A DNA stretch of 64,000 nt, from assembly GCF_902686445.1 (NCBI RefSeq), contig NC_062214.1, forward strand, positions 92,856,738 to 92,920,737, given 5' to 3'. The notes beneath the pieces were generated by a model. The model was not told the origin of the DNA, did not search any database, and worked only from the letters and a program-made list of their open reading frames with translations. Numbering within the stretch: the first letter of the stretch is position 1; each line of letters opens with the position of its first letter. The position numbers and the translations under genes were made by a program. Shown one piece after another: positions 12,690 to 23,654 of this stretch. This stretch comes from Sciurus carolinensis. Taxonomy: Eukaryota > Chordata > Mammalia > Rodentia > Sciuridae.

Positions 12690-12810
12690 TATAAACAGAA
12701 ACATTAAATGACTTGAGCAACTTCTTTCCTGATGGAACTCAGTTTCCCCAACTGCATAATAAAGAACTTGAATTAGATGGCTACTACATACCCTTCTGGC
12801 ATTAGCATTC
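12690..12810 (+). mobile_element. MIR-type fragment
   Basis: GAACTCAGTTTCCCCAACTG followed by AATTAGATGGC matches the 3' half of a MIR-type element. Confidence 0.5.
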
Positions 12811-13019
12811 CATTATTTGAGGACTCTTGATATTGACCATCCTTGAAGTCCATAAAGGCTTCCCTCTTAAATGCTTAAAGTAGAATTAATACTTTATCAC
12901 TTTTCAATTACTACCCTCTCTCGTTTTTCTTTGGAGGAAGTAAGAAAAAAGAAATATATAAAAAAGGAATTTGCTACCCCTGAAAATACTAATAATATAA
13001 TACAATTAATTCCTTTTTC

Positions 13020-13210
13020 TGTGCCTTTTAGTACCTGTACAGGACCAGATGCTTTGCTATTTCTAACTTATAACCTGTAGGGACGGTATTAATTGTCCCA
13101 TTAACAATAAGGAAATTACATTTCAAAGAGATGAAATCATGTGCTCAAATTCACAAAAAAACAGGGAAATCCCTGGGGTCTGAGACTCCAAATCTGAACT
13201 CAGTTACTGT
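13020..13210 (+). mobile_element. MIR SINE
   Basis: A diverged copy with AACAATAAGGAAATTACATT in place of the usual gaggaaactga core and a TCTGAGACTCCAAATCTGAA 3' part. Confidence 0.5.
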
Positions 13211-13511
13211 CTTCACAGCCAATCTGGCCCTGAAATTTATGGGGACTGGAGCAAGAGTACACAGAGGCCCACATATGTAAACATTTAAAAGTTGAGCTAC
13301 ATGTTTTCTATGTAGGACTCTTCTGACAGGTGAGGCACTGCCAGAGTCTGCTTCTCAGAGTTGAGGTTGATAGCCATCATACCCTCCATGGATTAACTCG
13401 CCTACTTTCTATAAACTTCCCTTCATCCATCTTTGTGAGCTGGGAGAGGGCGTGTTTCATAGTTGCATATAACCACAGCTTTTCACTCATGACCAACATT
13501 TCTTTAGCATT

Positions 13512-13961
13512 TGTACTAGTTTATCAGCACTGCCATAACAAATTATCATAAACTGGATGACTTAAAACAACAGGAATATTTTTACTTATAGTTGAGAAGT
13601 TCTGAGGTTCAAAATCAAGATGCTGGCAGGGCCATGCTCCCTCCCAAGTCTCTCTGGGAGAGTCTCTCCTTGCCTCTTCCAGCTTCTGGTAGCTCCAGGT
13701 GTTGCTGGGTTTGGAGCTGCACATCTCCAGTCCCTATCTCTGTCTTCATGTGGGCTTATCCCTGTATGTCTGGGACTTACATCTCCCTTTGCCTTTCTCT
13801 TATAATGATTCCTATCATTGTCTTTACGGCTTAAATCCAGGATGATCTCATCTCAAGATCCTTAGCATCAGCAAAGACTCATCCATCTGAGGCACATTTA
13901 CACGTTGTGGGGATAGGATGTGGACATATCTTTTCAGGAATTACTATTTAACCCACTATAG
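13512..13961 (-). mobile_element. MLT1-like MaLR LTR, antisense
   Basis: The plus strand reads as the complement of an MLT1-type LTR: a CACTGCCATAACAAATTATC start, CTTAAAACAACAGGAA, GCAGGGCCATGCTCCCTCCC, TGATCTCATCTCAAGATCC and an end near AACCCACTATAG. Divergence is high, consistent with an old mammalian MaLR insertion. No target duplication was recognised. Confidence 0.75.
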
Positions 13962-14540
13962 TCCTGGATGCCACCAGTTGGATTCAGCCAGATTCAAGGA
14001 AATCACTGGGTATGCAAAGGCATAGATGAGAGCAAAAGGAACATAGGGAAGAACCACAATGCAGAGAAGGAGCAGGAGGAGATAGACACAGAGAAAGAAG
14101 GGAATATTCAGTGAGGATAGCTATAGCAGCTGGCATATGAGGATCCAGGGGTCTGGGCATGAATGTCACATCAAGATATCCATTGTCAACAGCCGACATG
14201 TACTGAGTTTCTACTCTGTAAGGTCCTACAAAGAAGTCAGATATTTGAGCCAATGCTGAGGCTCAAGATTTGAAGACTTGGGACAGGAACAACCAAGAGG
14301 AAAGAGGCCTTTTGTAATGATAACTCAGGTGATTCCAGAATGCAAAGCATGGTGGCACCTTGGTTACACTGTGGTTGTGTCAGCAGTAGGGAACTGGGAC
14401 AGGGTTGGATGGTGGCTAGAGAAATGGTTTCAAATTATCATACAGCTCAGGAAAAAGTGTAGCAGCAGACATTAAGCAAGGCAGGCCAGACAGTGGAATT
14501 ACTCATTGATAAATGATATCATTCATAGTAGTATGACTAA
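13962..14540. other. Unassigned non-coding sequence
   Basis: No repeat or gene recognised. The 89-codon minus-strand frame at 13984-14253 looks like chance. Confidence 0.4.
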
Positions 14541-14741
14541 GTACCATTTATTGAGTATTAACTATGCATCAGGAGGTTCTGTGCTAAACATTCTTACTGG
14601 CATCATCTTGTTTAAATCTCACAACAACCTGTGAGGTAGGCTCTCTTTTTTTGGGAGGAAAATTCAGACTCAGAGAGGTTTAAGGAACTTACTGACATCT
14701 TGTAGTCAGTGTAGGACAAGGTTGGTATTCAGATTCTGGGT
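14541..14741 (+). mobile_element. MIR SINE
   Basis: Well preserved core: TCTGTGCTAAACATTCTTAC, ATCTCACAACAACCTGTGAG and CAGACTCAGAGAGGTTTAAG in the right order. Confidence 0.82.
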
Positions 14742-16610
14742 TTTGTGAGTTTAGTACCTCTCCCATTAGTCTTTTCCTGAGCACAGAAATAAAGATCTGC
14801 CCATATTTTATAGGGCCCTGCCAGTGCCCAGGTGTACAAGGGGACACCATGTAAAGCCCTAGAGAGGATGGGAGATATAAAAATTAGGGCCTCAGACAAA
14901 CAAGGGTTCTAATTGGATGCTCAAGCTGGGAATGAATGAAGGAGGCCAGCCCCCTGGGAGGGGACTGAGGCAGGAGGCCAGTTCTGTAGACTGGCTATGG
15001 ACTGGCACTAGAGAAGGTAAAGATTCATGTAGGAGTTTTCATGGGGCCCAGGTCTGTGCAGAATAATGGTGGAAACAAGAACAATTTTCTTGCAAAGGAA
15101 GTAGCCCAATAATTGGGTGTGAAGAGACTCTCTTCTAGAAGTTTCCTAAACAGATAGTGGGCAATTTTGACTTTGCTTCTTTCCAACCAAGATTAACCCA
15201 AGAGCTGGTTGCCCTAGCTCAGGGAATGGGCAGCAGTTCGCCTGGCCCCTAGAAGGTAGAAGTTGAGGAAAGGAGGTGGCAGTAATAGGAACAAGTGTGC
15301 ACGTGTGTATGTATAATTCTTTATGTGTGTGTTCATCAGGGGATGGAGGGAGATGGGGATGTGGCTGTCTCTTTTGATAACCTAGGTAGGGGCAGAGGAC
15401 TCTGATTGTGATTTCTCCCAAGTTTCCCTCCAGCTTCTAGACTCTACAATCTGAATCTTTCTCTTTCCTCTGTAAAAAGTTAAGGCTTGTGCAAGTTCAG
15501 AGAATTCCTCAAAATGAACTTATTAGCACTTTAGTTGTATAAATAAGTATTTTAATTTTTGTGGTGCACATTAAAGTTGGTGGATGGGAGACTGTCAGAA
15601 TTCTTAATCGTCATGAAATATGCTCTTAATAATCAGTCTTATTAAATCTAAATGAAATGCCTGTATGAGGCCCTATTTTAGTATTTTTCTGAACTCACTG
15701 CAGCTTTTTTTATCTTAAACAGCAACCAGAGTCATTCTAAATCATCATCAAATTAACTATTTATGTTCTCTTTTACCGACGTTCCCCTTCTCTCCCAATC
15801 TGCCTCTATACCACCCTCTCCACAAATCTCATGTTTTATGAAGAAATAATAAGCACTTGGGGCTCCATGAGGACACCCCTTGAGGGCTGGAAGGGAGATT
15901 TAGTTGTGGGTAGAACAATCCCCCAGAGCTCCAGGGAGCCCAGCATCTCCTCAGAGCACGCTGCTTCTGAATGAGAAGGCCCCAGCTCTGAGAAAGAAGC
16001 AGGAGGTGCCCGCTGGAGTGCAGCCTGCCCAGAAAGACATCTGATTTGCTCCCTCAGTCAGCTTCTCTTGGCAGAAGGCCAGTAACAAGGTAACGCCTCA
16101 TCTCAATTTCCTTCAAATGTGATTTGGAGGAAAGGAGCCGGCCAGCTTTTCAAGACCTTATCTTTTTTTTTCTTTTTCTTTTTTTTTTTTCCCCTTTCTG
16201 GAAGCGGAGCAGAAAATTTCCAATGCAGAGATCTGAGTTGGCTAAAACTGTAGTAGCAGATACAATGCAATGTCATTTCAAAGTCTGGGTAAGATTAGGA
16301 AGGAATTCCACCCATGACCTTCTGAGAAGCTGAGAGCAAGAAAGCTCAGAGGTGACACCTAAGTATGGACAAATTGCCCCTCACCTTGAACTTTTATAAG
16401 AAGAAAAGCAAAGAGGTAAAGAAGGAGTATTTCATGGAAGAGAACAGATTTCTTAACCTAAGATAAATAACAGCTTACCATAGATCCTACCCCAGACTCT
16501 GAGCCTGTCCTGTGCACCCCAGCTTGCCCCTGTGGTGCCTCTACTCCAACATTCATCAGAGCAGCCTAGGCCTAAGGCTTCTTTCAGACCCGCTGCTTGC
16601 TTGTTTGCTA
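14742..16610. other. Unassigned sequence, T-rich tract at 16160-16191
   Basis: No gene seen. The stretch at about 15830-16140 is repeat-free and GC-richer than its neighbours and might be conserved. A polypyrimidine tract of about 30 bases lies at 16160-16191. Confidence 0.4.
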
Positions 16611-16681
16611 GATTTATTTATTTATTTTTGTACCAGGGATTAAACCCAGGGATGTTTAACCACTGAGTTACATTCCCAGCC

Positions 16682-16720
<39 letters not shown>

Positions 16721-16833
16721 TTTTTGAGACAGAGTCTCACTAAGTTGCTGAAGCTGGCTTTGAACTTGCTATCATCCTGCCTCAGCCTCCTGAGCTGTTG
16801 GGATTACAGGAGTGTGTACCACCAAACCCAGCT
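16611..16833 (-). mobile_element. Composite B1-ID SINE with TTTA expansion
   Basis: An antisense dimer interrupted between its ID and B1 arms by a (TTTA)n tract. The linker between the arms is A-rich in the sense orientation (AAATAAAATAC-like), which gives a natural seed for the expansion. Confidence 0.88.
16682..16723. repeat. (TTTA)n microsatellite
   Basis: About ten perfect tetranucleotide units located in the linker of the composite SINE. Confidence 0.95.
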
Positions 16834-17384
16834 GACCTGTTGCTTTTTTGTCACTACCTTCCTTCTCCTCCAGGAATGGAGCTGAAGTTGGACCTCTGGT
16901 CAAGATTTTCAGGTTCAGGTCCCTTGATGGTAAATGGTAAAGAGGCCAGATAGGTATGAGGTGTGCTTGACGTTTTCTATTCAAACAGCAGCTTAGTGAT
17001 AAGCTCTATGGACCTGGATACTCCTCATCTATGACTCTTTCTTGCAAAGAAGAAGAAATTTCTCCAAGTAGTAGGCAGAGGGAGGGCACTTAGAAAAAAT
17101 CTGAACACCAGTATCCAGGCCCCATCTCTCATAATTAGCAACTAAGGGCAGGAGAGGTGAAGCCACTTTCCCAAGGTGAATAGCTGATAGCCAGAATCTA
17201 GGTTATTCTATACAGCTTCTGCTTCTTTCAGAAGGATCTCTGTGACCTTATAGTAAACTAATATTTATTTTTATTCCTTCACATTGTAGTCTTCCTTATT
17301 CCCTTTTCAACATTTTTTTTTTCTTTTTTTTTTATCGGAGTAATGGGAAATACCTTGGAATTTGAAAGAAACTTCCACTGTGGT
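16834..17384. other. Unassigned sequence, T-rich tract at 17312-17334
   Basis: No gene or dated repeat recognised apart from the T-rich run. Confidence 0.4.
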
Positions 17385-17572
17385 GGCCAATCTGGGTTTT
17401 AACCCCACATTGTCACTCACTGACAAGCAACCTTAGTCAAATGAAATAATCTTTCCAGGTTTCAGTTCTCTCATCTTTAAAATGGGAGCGCTTAAGTCTC
17501 CCTCTCAGGATTAAATGATAAAATACATGTGAAATTACTGACCTCTGGTAGGTGCTCAACAAATGCTACTTC
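17385..17572 (+). mobile_element. MIR SINE
   Basis: CAGTTCTCTCATCTTTAAAA, then CTCTCAGGATTAAATGATAA, then GTAGGTGCTCAACAAATGC: the 3' two thirds of a MIR. Confidence 0.75.
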
Positions 17573-18259
17573 CTTCTTTTCTTCCACAGCAATAAATGCA
17601 ATCAATTAAAGATCAGGATTGTGGACTTTGTTTGGCACCATTAAATGCTTCCATTACACAAAGATATTTAAGCCTGCAGTGGGCACCACTTTTCTATAAA
17701 CTGAAGTTAATAGTAAACTGAAATGACCACATATGTCAAGTTCAGCTAATTTTACACCAGTAAGAAAAAGTGCTTTTTAGTTAAGAATATAACTACATCA
17801 CAAGGAGCTGAAAAGAAATGTTTCTGAGCACCGACATGAGGCAAACCAGGGTTTTTGCATGAGTTCAGTAGTGTCTTAAGAATGTAATCATTTGTTTTTC
17901 TATGACCTGGCTTGGAGGGGCCAGAAAGCCAAAGTACAACTATGAGGGCCTTTCAGGTAGCCTGCTGCTGAATGAACTTGAGTCCTGGTTCTTAGCCAAA
18001 CTCACACCAGGGCTTCACTCCAGAAGCCTGAGCAACCTCATAGCTGAAGTTTCTTCTAATCATTCATTCGCTCACTAAACATTTATGTTTCCTTTAATGC
18101 CAAGCCTTGGAGACACAAGGGTTATTAGTAGAGCATCAAATACCTAAAATGTCTACAAAACAATATTATATTTAAATAATAGAAAAAAACACAGTGAATG
18201 AAGTATAATGACCAAGCAACCACTGAATTTCAACACATATAAGAATTGAATTTGATGTT
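17573..18259. other. Unassigned sequence, L2/MIR-like trace near 18057-18120
   Basis: Mostly unrecognised. A short segment starting ATTCATTCGCTCACTAAACA resembles old L2/MIR-type repeats. Confidence 0.4.
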
Positions 18260-18277
18260 AAAAATTGTCCTCTTAGA
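18260..18277. repeat. L1 target-site duplication, left
   Basis: AAAAATTGTCCTCTTAGA, identical to 19413-19430. Confidence 0.92.
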
Positions 18278-19412
18278 CCCTGCATCTTATAGAAGAAAAA
18301 TCTTCAACTTGTTGGCTTAGGATCAGACTTCCTTAACAGGACTCCCATAGCACAAGAATAAAAGCAAGAATCAACAACTGGGATAGATTCAAACTAAAAA
18401 GCTTTCTCTCAGCAAAGGAAACTCTCAGTAATGTGAACAGAGAGCCTACAGAGTGGGAGAATATCTTTGCCACTCATACTTCAGATAGAGCGCTAATTTC
18501 CAGAATCTATAAAGAACTCAAAAAACTCTACACCAAGAATACAAATAATCCAATCAACAAATGGGCTAAGGAAATGAACAGATACTTCACAGAAGAAGAT
18601 GTACAAGCAATCAACAGATATATGAAAAAATGTTGAACATCTCTAGTAATAAGAGAAATGCAAATCAAAACTACCCTAAGATTCCATCTCACCCCAATTA
18701 GAATGGTGATTATCAAGAATATAAGCAACAATAGGTGTTGGCGAGGATGTGGGGAAAAAGGTACACTCATACATTGCTGGTGGGGTTGCAAATTAGTGCA
18801 GCCACTCTGGAAAGCAGTGTGGAGATTCCTCAGAAAGCTTGGAATGGAACCACCATTTGACCCAGCTATCCCACTCCTTGGCCTATACCCAAAGGACTTA
18901 AATTCAGCATACTACAGAGATACAGCCTCATCAATGTTCATTGCTGCTCAATTCACCATAGCCAGATTGTGGAACCAACCTAGATGCCCTTCAGTTGGTG
19001 AATGGATAAAGAAACTGTGGTATATATATACAATGGAATATTACTCAGCCATAAAGAATGATAAAATCATGGCATTTGCAGGCAAATGGATGAAATTGGA
19101 GAATATCATGCTAAGTGATAAACTAAAGGACGAATGATCTCACTGATAAGCAGGTGAGGACATATAATGGGGGGTGGGAGGGGTTAGCGTTAGGGTTAGG
19201 TTTAGGGTTAGGGATAAGGAGGGTAGTAAGAATGGAGGAAGGAAGGACTGTATAGAGGGAAAAGAGGGGTGGAAGGGGTGGGGGGGAGGAAAAAAATAAC
19301 AGAATGAATCAAACAACATTACCTTATGTAAATTTATGATTACACAAGTGGTGTGCCTTGACTCCATGTACAAATAGAGAAACAACATGTATCCCATTTG
19401 TTTACAATAAAA
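18278..19412 (+). mobile_element. LINE-1, 5'-truncated (ORF2 C-terminus plus 3' UTR)
   Basis: The element encodes the C-terminal part of ORF2p, the L1 reverse transcriptase/endonuclease protein, followed by the 3' UTR and an A-rich tail. The conserved motif [11 protein letters not shown] lies near 18451, and the C-terminal cysteine/histidine-containing segment ([20 protein letters not shown]) near 18738-18800. One nonsense codon (TGA at 18634-18636) interrupts an otherwise continuous frame. A small deletion near 19118 removes the normal end of ORF2. The 3' UTR carries a G-rich purine tract with telomere-like repeats. Perfect 18-bp duplications flank the element, so this is a clean target-primed insertion truncated to about 1.1 kb. 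Confidence 0.95.
19181..19213 (+). repeat. Telomere-like (TTAGGG)n variant repeat
   Basis: Four to five TTAGGG-type units with variants (TTAGCG, TTAGGT) inside the L1 3' UTR, directly after a GGGGTGGGAGGGG purine run. The equivalent part of the second L1 copy (about 30252-30272) lacks it. Confidence 0.9.
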
Positions 19413-19430
19413 AAAAATTGTCCTCTTAGA
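19413..19430. repeat. L1 target-site duplication, right
   Basis: Exact copy of 18260-18277, directly after the A-rich tail. Confidence 0.92.
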
Positions 19431-19479
19431 AGGGGGAACAAAGTTTTGCTGGAATTATCTGTGTGGTGATGGAAAAATA

Positions 19480-19548
19480 ATTGGATTGTAATACAGGGTA
19501 GCTAGGTCTGAATCTTGATTTTGGTTTCTGGAAAAGTCAATTAACTTG
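19480..19548 (+). mobile_element. MIR SINE, 5' part (split)
   Basis: The segment with GGTCTGAATCTTGATTTTGG and AAGTCAATTAACTT is the first half of a MIR. The element resumes at 20036 after an inserted LTR. Confidence 0.65.
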
Positions 19549-20030
19549 TGTGCTTATTAGCTTTACATTGCTATGACAATATATTTGAGAAAACAACTTA
19601 AAGGAGGAAAGATTTATTTTGGCTAATGATGACAGAGGTTTCCGTGCATGGTCAGTTGGCTACATTTCTTTGGGCTTGAGGTGGGGCAGAAAGAACATCA
19701 TGGTATTAGGATGCAGCAGAGGACAGAATCTCAGCTCATGGCAGCTGGATTGCAGAGAAAGAGAATGGGGTCAGAGACAAGATATATTTCCTAAGGTTAC
19801 ATCCCCAAGGACATACCCACTTTAACTAGATAGATCCCACCTCCCGCCATTTCTGCCACCTCCCAGTAGACCATTCAGGTATGCATCCTTTATTGGATTA
19901 GTCCATTGATGAGGTTTGAGACCTTTGATCCCGACACTTCTCAAAATCTTACCCCTGAACATTGATGCACTAGGGACCAAGACTTCAACACATGATTCTT
20001 TGAGGGACATGCCAGATCCAAACAATAATA
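19549..20030 (-). mobile_element. MaLR-type LTR, antisense, inserted in a MIR
   Basis: On the minus strand the element begins near TATTATTGTTTGGATCTGGC and reads through TGTTGAAGTCTTGGTCCC to a terminus ending AAGCACA. This is the layout of rodent MaLR LTRs. Near-identical 5-bp flanks (ACTTG at 19544-19548, GCTTG at 20031-20035) and continuity of the interrupted MIR fix the borders. Confidence 0.8.
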
Positions 20031-20035
20031 GCTTG

Positions 20036-20175
20036 TTTGAACTCCAGTTTTCCCTTGTTTAAATTAGGGGCTATAAATGCTTTCTTATTGCTTGTTAAGA
20101 AGATTTAAGTCTGTAAGTTTCATGAAAACACCTAGTATAGGGCTGATATAGAACAGGTGCTTGGTGAACAGAGGT
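20036..20175 (+). mobile_element. MIR SINE, 3' part (split)
   Basis: Continues the copy broken at 19548: CTCCAGTTTTCCCTTG, AATTAGGGGCTATAAATGC, and the terminal GAACAGGTGCTTGGTGAAC. Confidence 0.65.
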
Positions 20176-20332
20176 TGAAACTGTTTGGAGAAGTTGTAGA
20201 GCGGATCAGAAGCTTCAAACAAATCTCACATCAAAATTTAGGTAGCATAACTTAGAATAGATGGTTCTTCAATTATTCATATTAAATCAGATGACCCCCT
20301 ACCACTGAGATTTCTAGGTGAATTTAGATCCT

Positions 20333-20380
20333 TGTTATGGTTTGCATGTGAGACAATGCAGGAAGGTTCAGAGAAGAAAT
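20333..20380 (+). mobile_element. 5' LTR remnant of a deleted MaLR provirus
   Basis: Begins TGTTATGGTTTG and then matches the 3' LTR of the same element (CATGTGAGACAATGCAGGAA onward) after skipping about 26 bases of the LTR. Only about 48 bases remain. The 5 bases upstream (ATCCT, 20328-20332) are identical to those after the 3' LTR, which proves that this is the left end of the same insertion. Confidence 0.85.
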
Positions 20381-20557
20381 GTTTGCTTTTAGTTTTATAG
20401 GGGCTCTCAATGAGAGATTGCCTTGAGCCTCAGAGAAGACTTTGTACTTGAACTGTGAGCAATCTGGGCACTGTGGAGACTGTGGGGATTTGTGGAAATG
20501 GACAAAATATATTTTGCATTATGAAATGGTTGTGAACTTTTGGAGCCAGGAGTGGAA
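20381..20557 (+). mobile_element. MaLR internal remnant
   Basis: The short internal segment (ACTGTGGAGACTGTGGGGAT, TATTTTGCATTATGAAATGG) ends in the purine-rich AGGAGTGGAA just before the 3' LTR. It matches the typical 3' end of MaLR internal sequence. Most of the internal region and most of the 5' LTR are gone. Confidence 0.75.
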
Positions 20558-20980
20558 TGTTATGGATGTGAGGTGTTTCCCAAAAGCTCACATGTGAGAC
20601 AATGCAGGAAGGTTCAGAGAAGAAATGATTGGGTTATAAGCGTCTTAACACTATCTGTGGATTAATTCCTGATGGGATTATCTGAAGTGGTAGGGTGTAG
20701 CTGGAGGAGGTGGAAATTGGGGCGTGGCTATGGGGTATATATTTTGTATCTGGAGAGTAGAGTCTCTTTTTCTCTCTCTGCTTCCCGATGATGTGAGCTA
20801 CTTCCCTCTGCCACACTCTTCTGCCATGGTGTTCAGCCTCATCTCAAGCCCTGAGGAATGAAGCTGGCTGTCTATGGACTGAGACTTCTAAAACTGTGAG
20901 CCCTGAAGCAAACCTTTTCTCCTCTTCATTTATCCTGGTGAGATCATTTAATCACAGCGACAAAAAAGCTGACTAAGACA
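20558..20980 (+). mobile_element. 3' LTR of MaLR provirus
   Basis: Starts TG and ends CA (GCTGACTAAGACA). It has a TATA-like GTATATATTTTG near 20736 and a polypyrimidine stretch before CTTCCCGATG. The same family occurs at 33703-34117 and 57379-57816. Downstream, ATCCT (20981-20985) repeats 20328-20332, giving a perfect 5-bp target duplication around the whole 648-base element. Confidence 0.92.
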
Positions 20981-21045
20981 ATCCTGGATCTACTTTTCAT
21001 TATCTTAGCTCCTTCCTTTTCTTTAGTATGCCTAACATTTGCCTC

Positions 21046-21262
21046 TTTTTTATTTTTTATTTTTACTTTTTGGTACTAGGGACTGAACTCAGGGACATTT
21101 AACCACTGAGCCACATCCCCAGTCCTATTTTGTATTTTATTTAGAGACAGGGTCTAAGTTACTCAGTGCTTCTCTTTTGCTGAAGCTGGCTTTGAACTTG
21201 TGATCCTCCTGTCTCAGCCTCCCAAGCCTCTGGGTTTACAGGTGTGTGCCAATGCACCCGTC
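21046..21262 (-). mobile_element. Composite B1-ID SINE
   Basis: An antisense dimer with a small internal insertion: GACAGGGTCTAAGTTACTCA followed by extra sequence before the B1 arm. The tail is T-rich on the plus strand. Confidence 0.88.
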
Positions 21263-22379
21263 TAACTCATCTCTTTTTTAAACACCAGAAGAAACCCTTT
21301 TGTTCTGTGGACCTTATCTTTTTACTGACAAAAGAATTAGGAAGACTGTGGGCCAGAAAGTGAAGTTGCTCTGAAGTGTCCTCATCAGCATCTGCCTGAA
21401 ATATCATTTTCTGATGTCTGTTTAAAATAGAAACCAACTTGCCCTCAATTTCCTCAATTTCCCTCCTGCCCTCAGTCCTGTCCCACAATTCAACTGCTGT
21501 GAAAAGCACCAATTGCTATGTAATTGCAAATTTTTTTTTTTTTTAAGAACAACAGTATGGTAGTGAGAAGGGGAATATAACAATCACAGGTTTTGATAAG
21601 TCCACTCAAATGAGATAGGGTCTTATTTTTCTTTCCTTTTTCTTCTAGAGTAGACTGGGAAAATGACATTGAATGACTAAGAGGACTGAGCAGGGTCTGG
21701 CTTTTTCTGACTTCTAGCCCAGTCTCTTCTATTGCAGTTGCTGAGTCCCTGCTTGGGCACATCCTCTGACCTGTGTCCACAAGAAAAGCGCAACTCCTGT
21801 GAGTTTCCTGAAGAGATCAGCCAGGAGCTGAGAAGCCTCACCCTCACCTGCCCCAGGCCAGTGCCTCATGCACTTCAAGCTGATGTGAGGAAACCACCAG
21901 GCATGCCTCCAAACCAGAGAAGAAGAAAATGGAAGAAAGAGGATCCAGGCACACCCATCTTCTCTGATGGACTATTATCAAAACCTGGGATTATTTTATT
22001 CTCTCTTCTCACGACTGTTGATACTGTCATTCTAAAAAAAAAAAAAAAAACAACTTTGCAATTAATTACATATAAATTGATGCTTTTCACAGAATTTTTA
22101 CATACATTAGTGAAGGAGGCATGGTATGATTATCCTTGCTTGCTGAATGTGATAAAAGCACCCTCATGCAGTGACTTCCTTCAGCTCACACACCAAGACC
22201 AAGAGGTGGCAGAGTCCAGCACCCACCAAGCTCCCTGATGGCAGGCCAGTGGTCTGGACCTGGATTCTCTCAAGGCACCAGGCATCCTTAGGGAAGTTCA
22301 AGTGCCAGCTCTTGGCACTTCTCTTTGCAATTCCTCTTTAGCTACCTCCTCCACCCCGTGCACACTTGCAGGTCTCTTT
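21263..22379. other. Unassigned sequence, poly(A) at 22034-22050
   Basis: A 168-codon plus-strand frame (21732-22238) runs through the poly(A) tract as a lysine run, with no domain character. It is treated as chance. Poly(T) lies at 21531-21544. Confidence 0.4.
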
Positions 22380-23040
22380 CTTCCAGGAACGATTACGCAG
22401 AAAATGGGAGCTGACAGTGATAGATGGACTTTTCCATTTTCTGCTAACGGGGCTGTGAAGTCAGAGCCCATTTTAATGAATGTCCATTAAGGTCAAATTT
22501 GGAAAGCAGGTATTAAGAGTCATTGCTGCTAATTACACCCTGAGAGCTCTATTTGTATTTCCAAATTGGATAAAAAGGTTAGTAAAATGGAACGTTTCAG
22601 CACAGGCTGACTCCTGGCTTGCTCTCCAAGTTTTCGGAAATGATCAGCTGCCCAAACTTGCTGAGAAATAATGTTCTGTCTTATTCTTGCCTCACGCCTC
22701 ACAGGTGAGCCAGAGCCATGAGCAGTGACTGCCTCTTGAATCCTGTCAGTCTCTGGCAGATCCGATTACATCTGGGACCCTTAAGAGTACTTGAAGCAAA
22801 CAGCACTGGTCTATTTTAATCCTGCTCCTTCTAGAAACTAGAAACTGTAAGGAGAGTCTTCCTGCTGACAGGTGGCTCCATAAAAGTCGTCCATCTGCTG
22901 CTAATTATGGCAGAAAGAAAATTCACACAGCCGAGTTTTCAGTTTATTTGCTAAAGATCTTCAAAGGTGTAACTGTCTTCCTGCATCACAAGGCCATTTG
23001 CAACATTACATCTCTAGAGCCTGTTAATTATTTAAATAAT
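22380..23040. promoter_or_regulatory. Candidate conserved non-coding block
   Basis: A repeat-free stretch rich in homeodomain-type TAAT/ATTA cores (GCTGCTAATTACACC near 22526, GCTGCTAATTATGGC near 22897, TTAATTATTTAAATAA near 23025). The lack of transposon insertions and the motif density resemble mammalian developmental enhancers. This is inference without an alignment. Confidence 0.3.
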
Positions 23041-23254
23041 TTAAAACCCAGGGTGGCAGGGAGCATTTAACAGAAGCCTGACTGGGTGAAGTTTGGTCTG
23101 GCAATCTATGGTGGTGGAGGGAGGTAATCTGTTCTCACAGCTCACAGGATCTGGACTTATATTTTCCCCCCTTCCCATCTTTTCCAGAGGAAACTCAGAG
23201 AGGGAAAGAACTAGGTACGTTTCAGACATGATCACTTTGGTTCCCAAAATCTAG

Positions 23255-23400
23255 CTGGTCTTTCTCTTCTCTTCACTGTTTCATCTGTAAAATGGGTATA
23301 ATCTCTAAACTACATAATGTAGAAGGCTGTTGTGATCTTGGAATAGGAAATGTTGTTAGAAAGTATCACATACAAAGTAATAGAGTATACAAGAAATTTT
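23255..23400 (+). mobile_element. MIR SINE fragment
   Basis: CTGTTTCATCTGTAAAATGG followed by TATAATCTCTAAACTAC matches the MIR 3' half. Confidence 0.6.
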
Positions 23401-23654
23401 AAAACTATTAAATAAATAGAATGATTAATTCTAGTAGATCACATGATTAAGTAATTTAATGAGAAGCAATACATTTTTCCTTTGCCCATAGTTTTCTTTC
23501 CCTTTTGTCACCCAGACACCATTAGAATTTAAAAGTACTTTCCTTATCTGGGTTCACAGAAAATTGTATGTGTTCTTCTTTTACTTATTCTGCAATAACA
23601 GGCTTAAATTATATTTTAGTCATTGTTTTATGGGTCCATCTCTGCAACACTGGG

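Noticed and set aside
18528..18791. 87-codon minus-strand frame opposite L1
   Set aside because: It is the complement of the L1 ORF2 coding strand.
21732..22238. 168-codon plus-strand frame
   Set aside because: It runs through a poly(A) tract as a lysine run, has no recognisable domain and no splice or promoter context.
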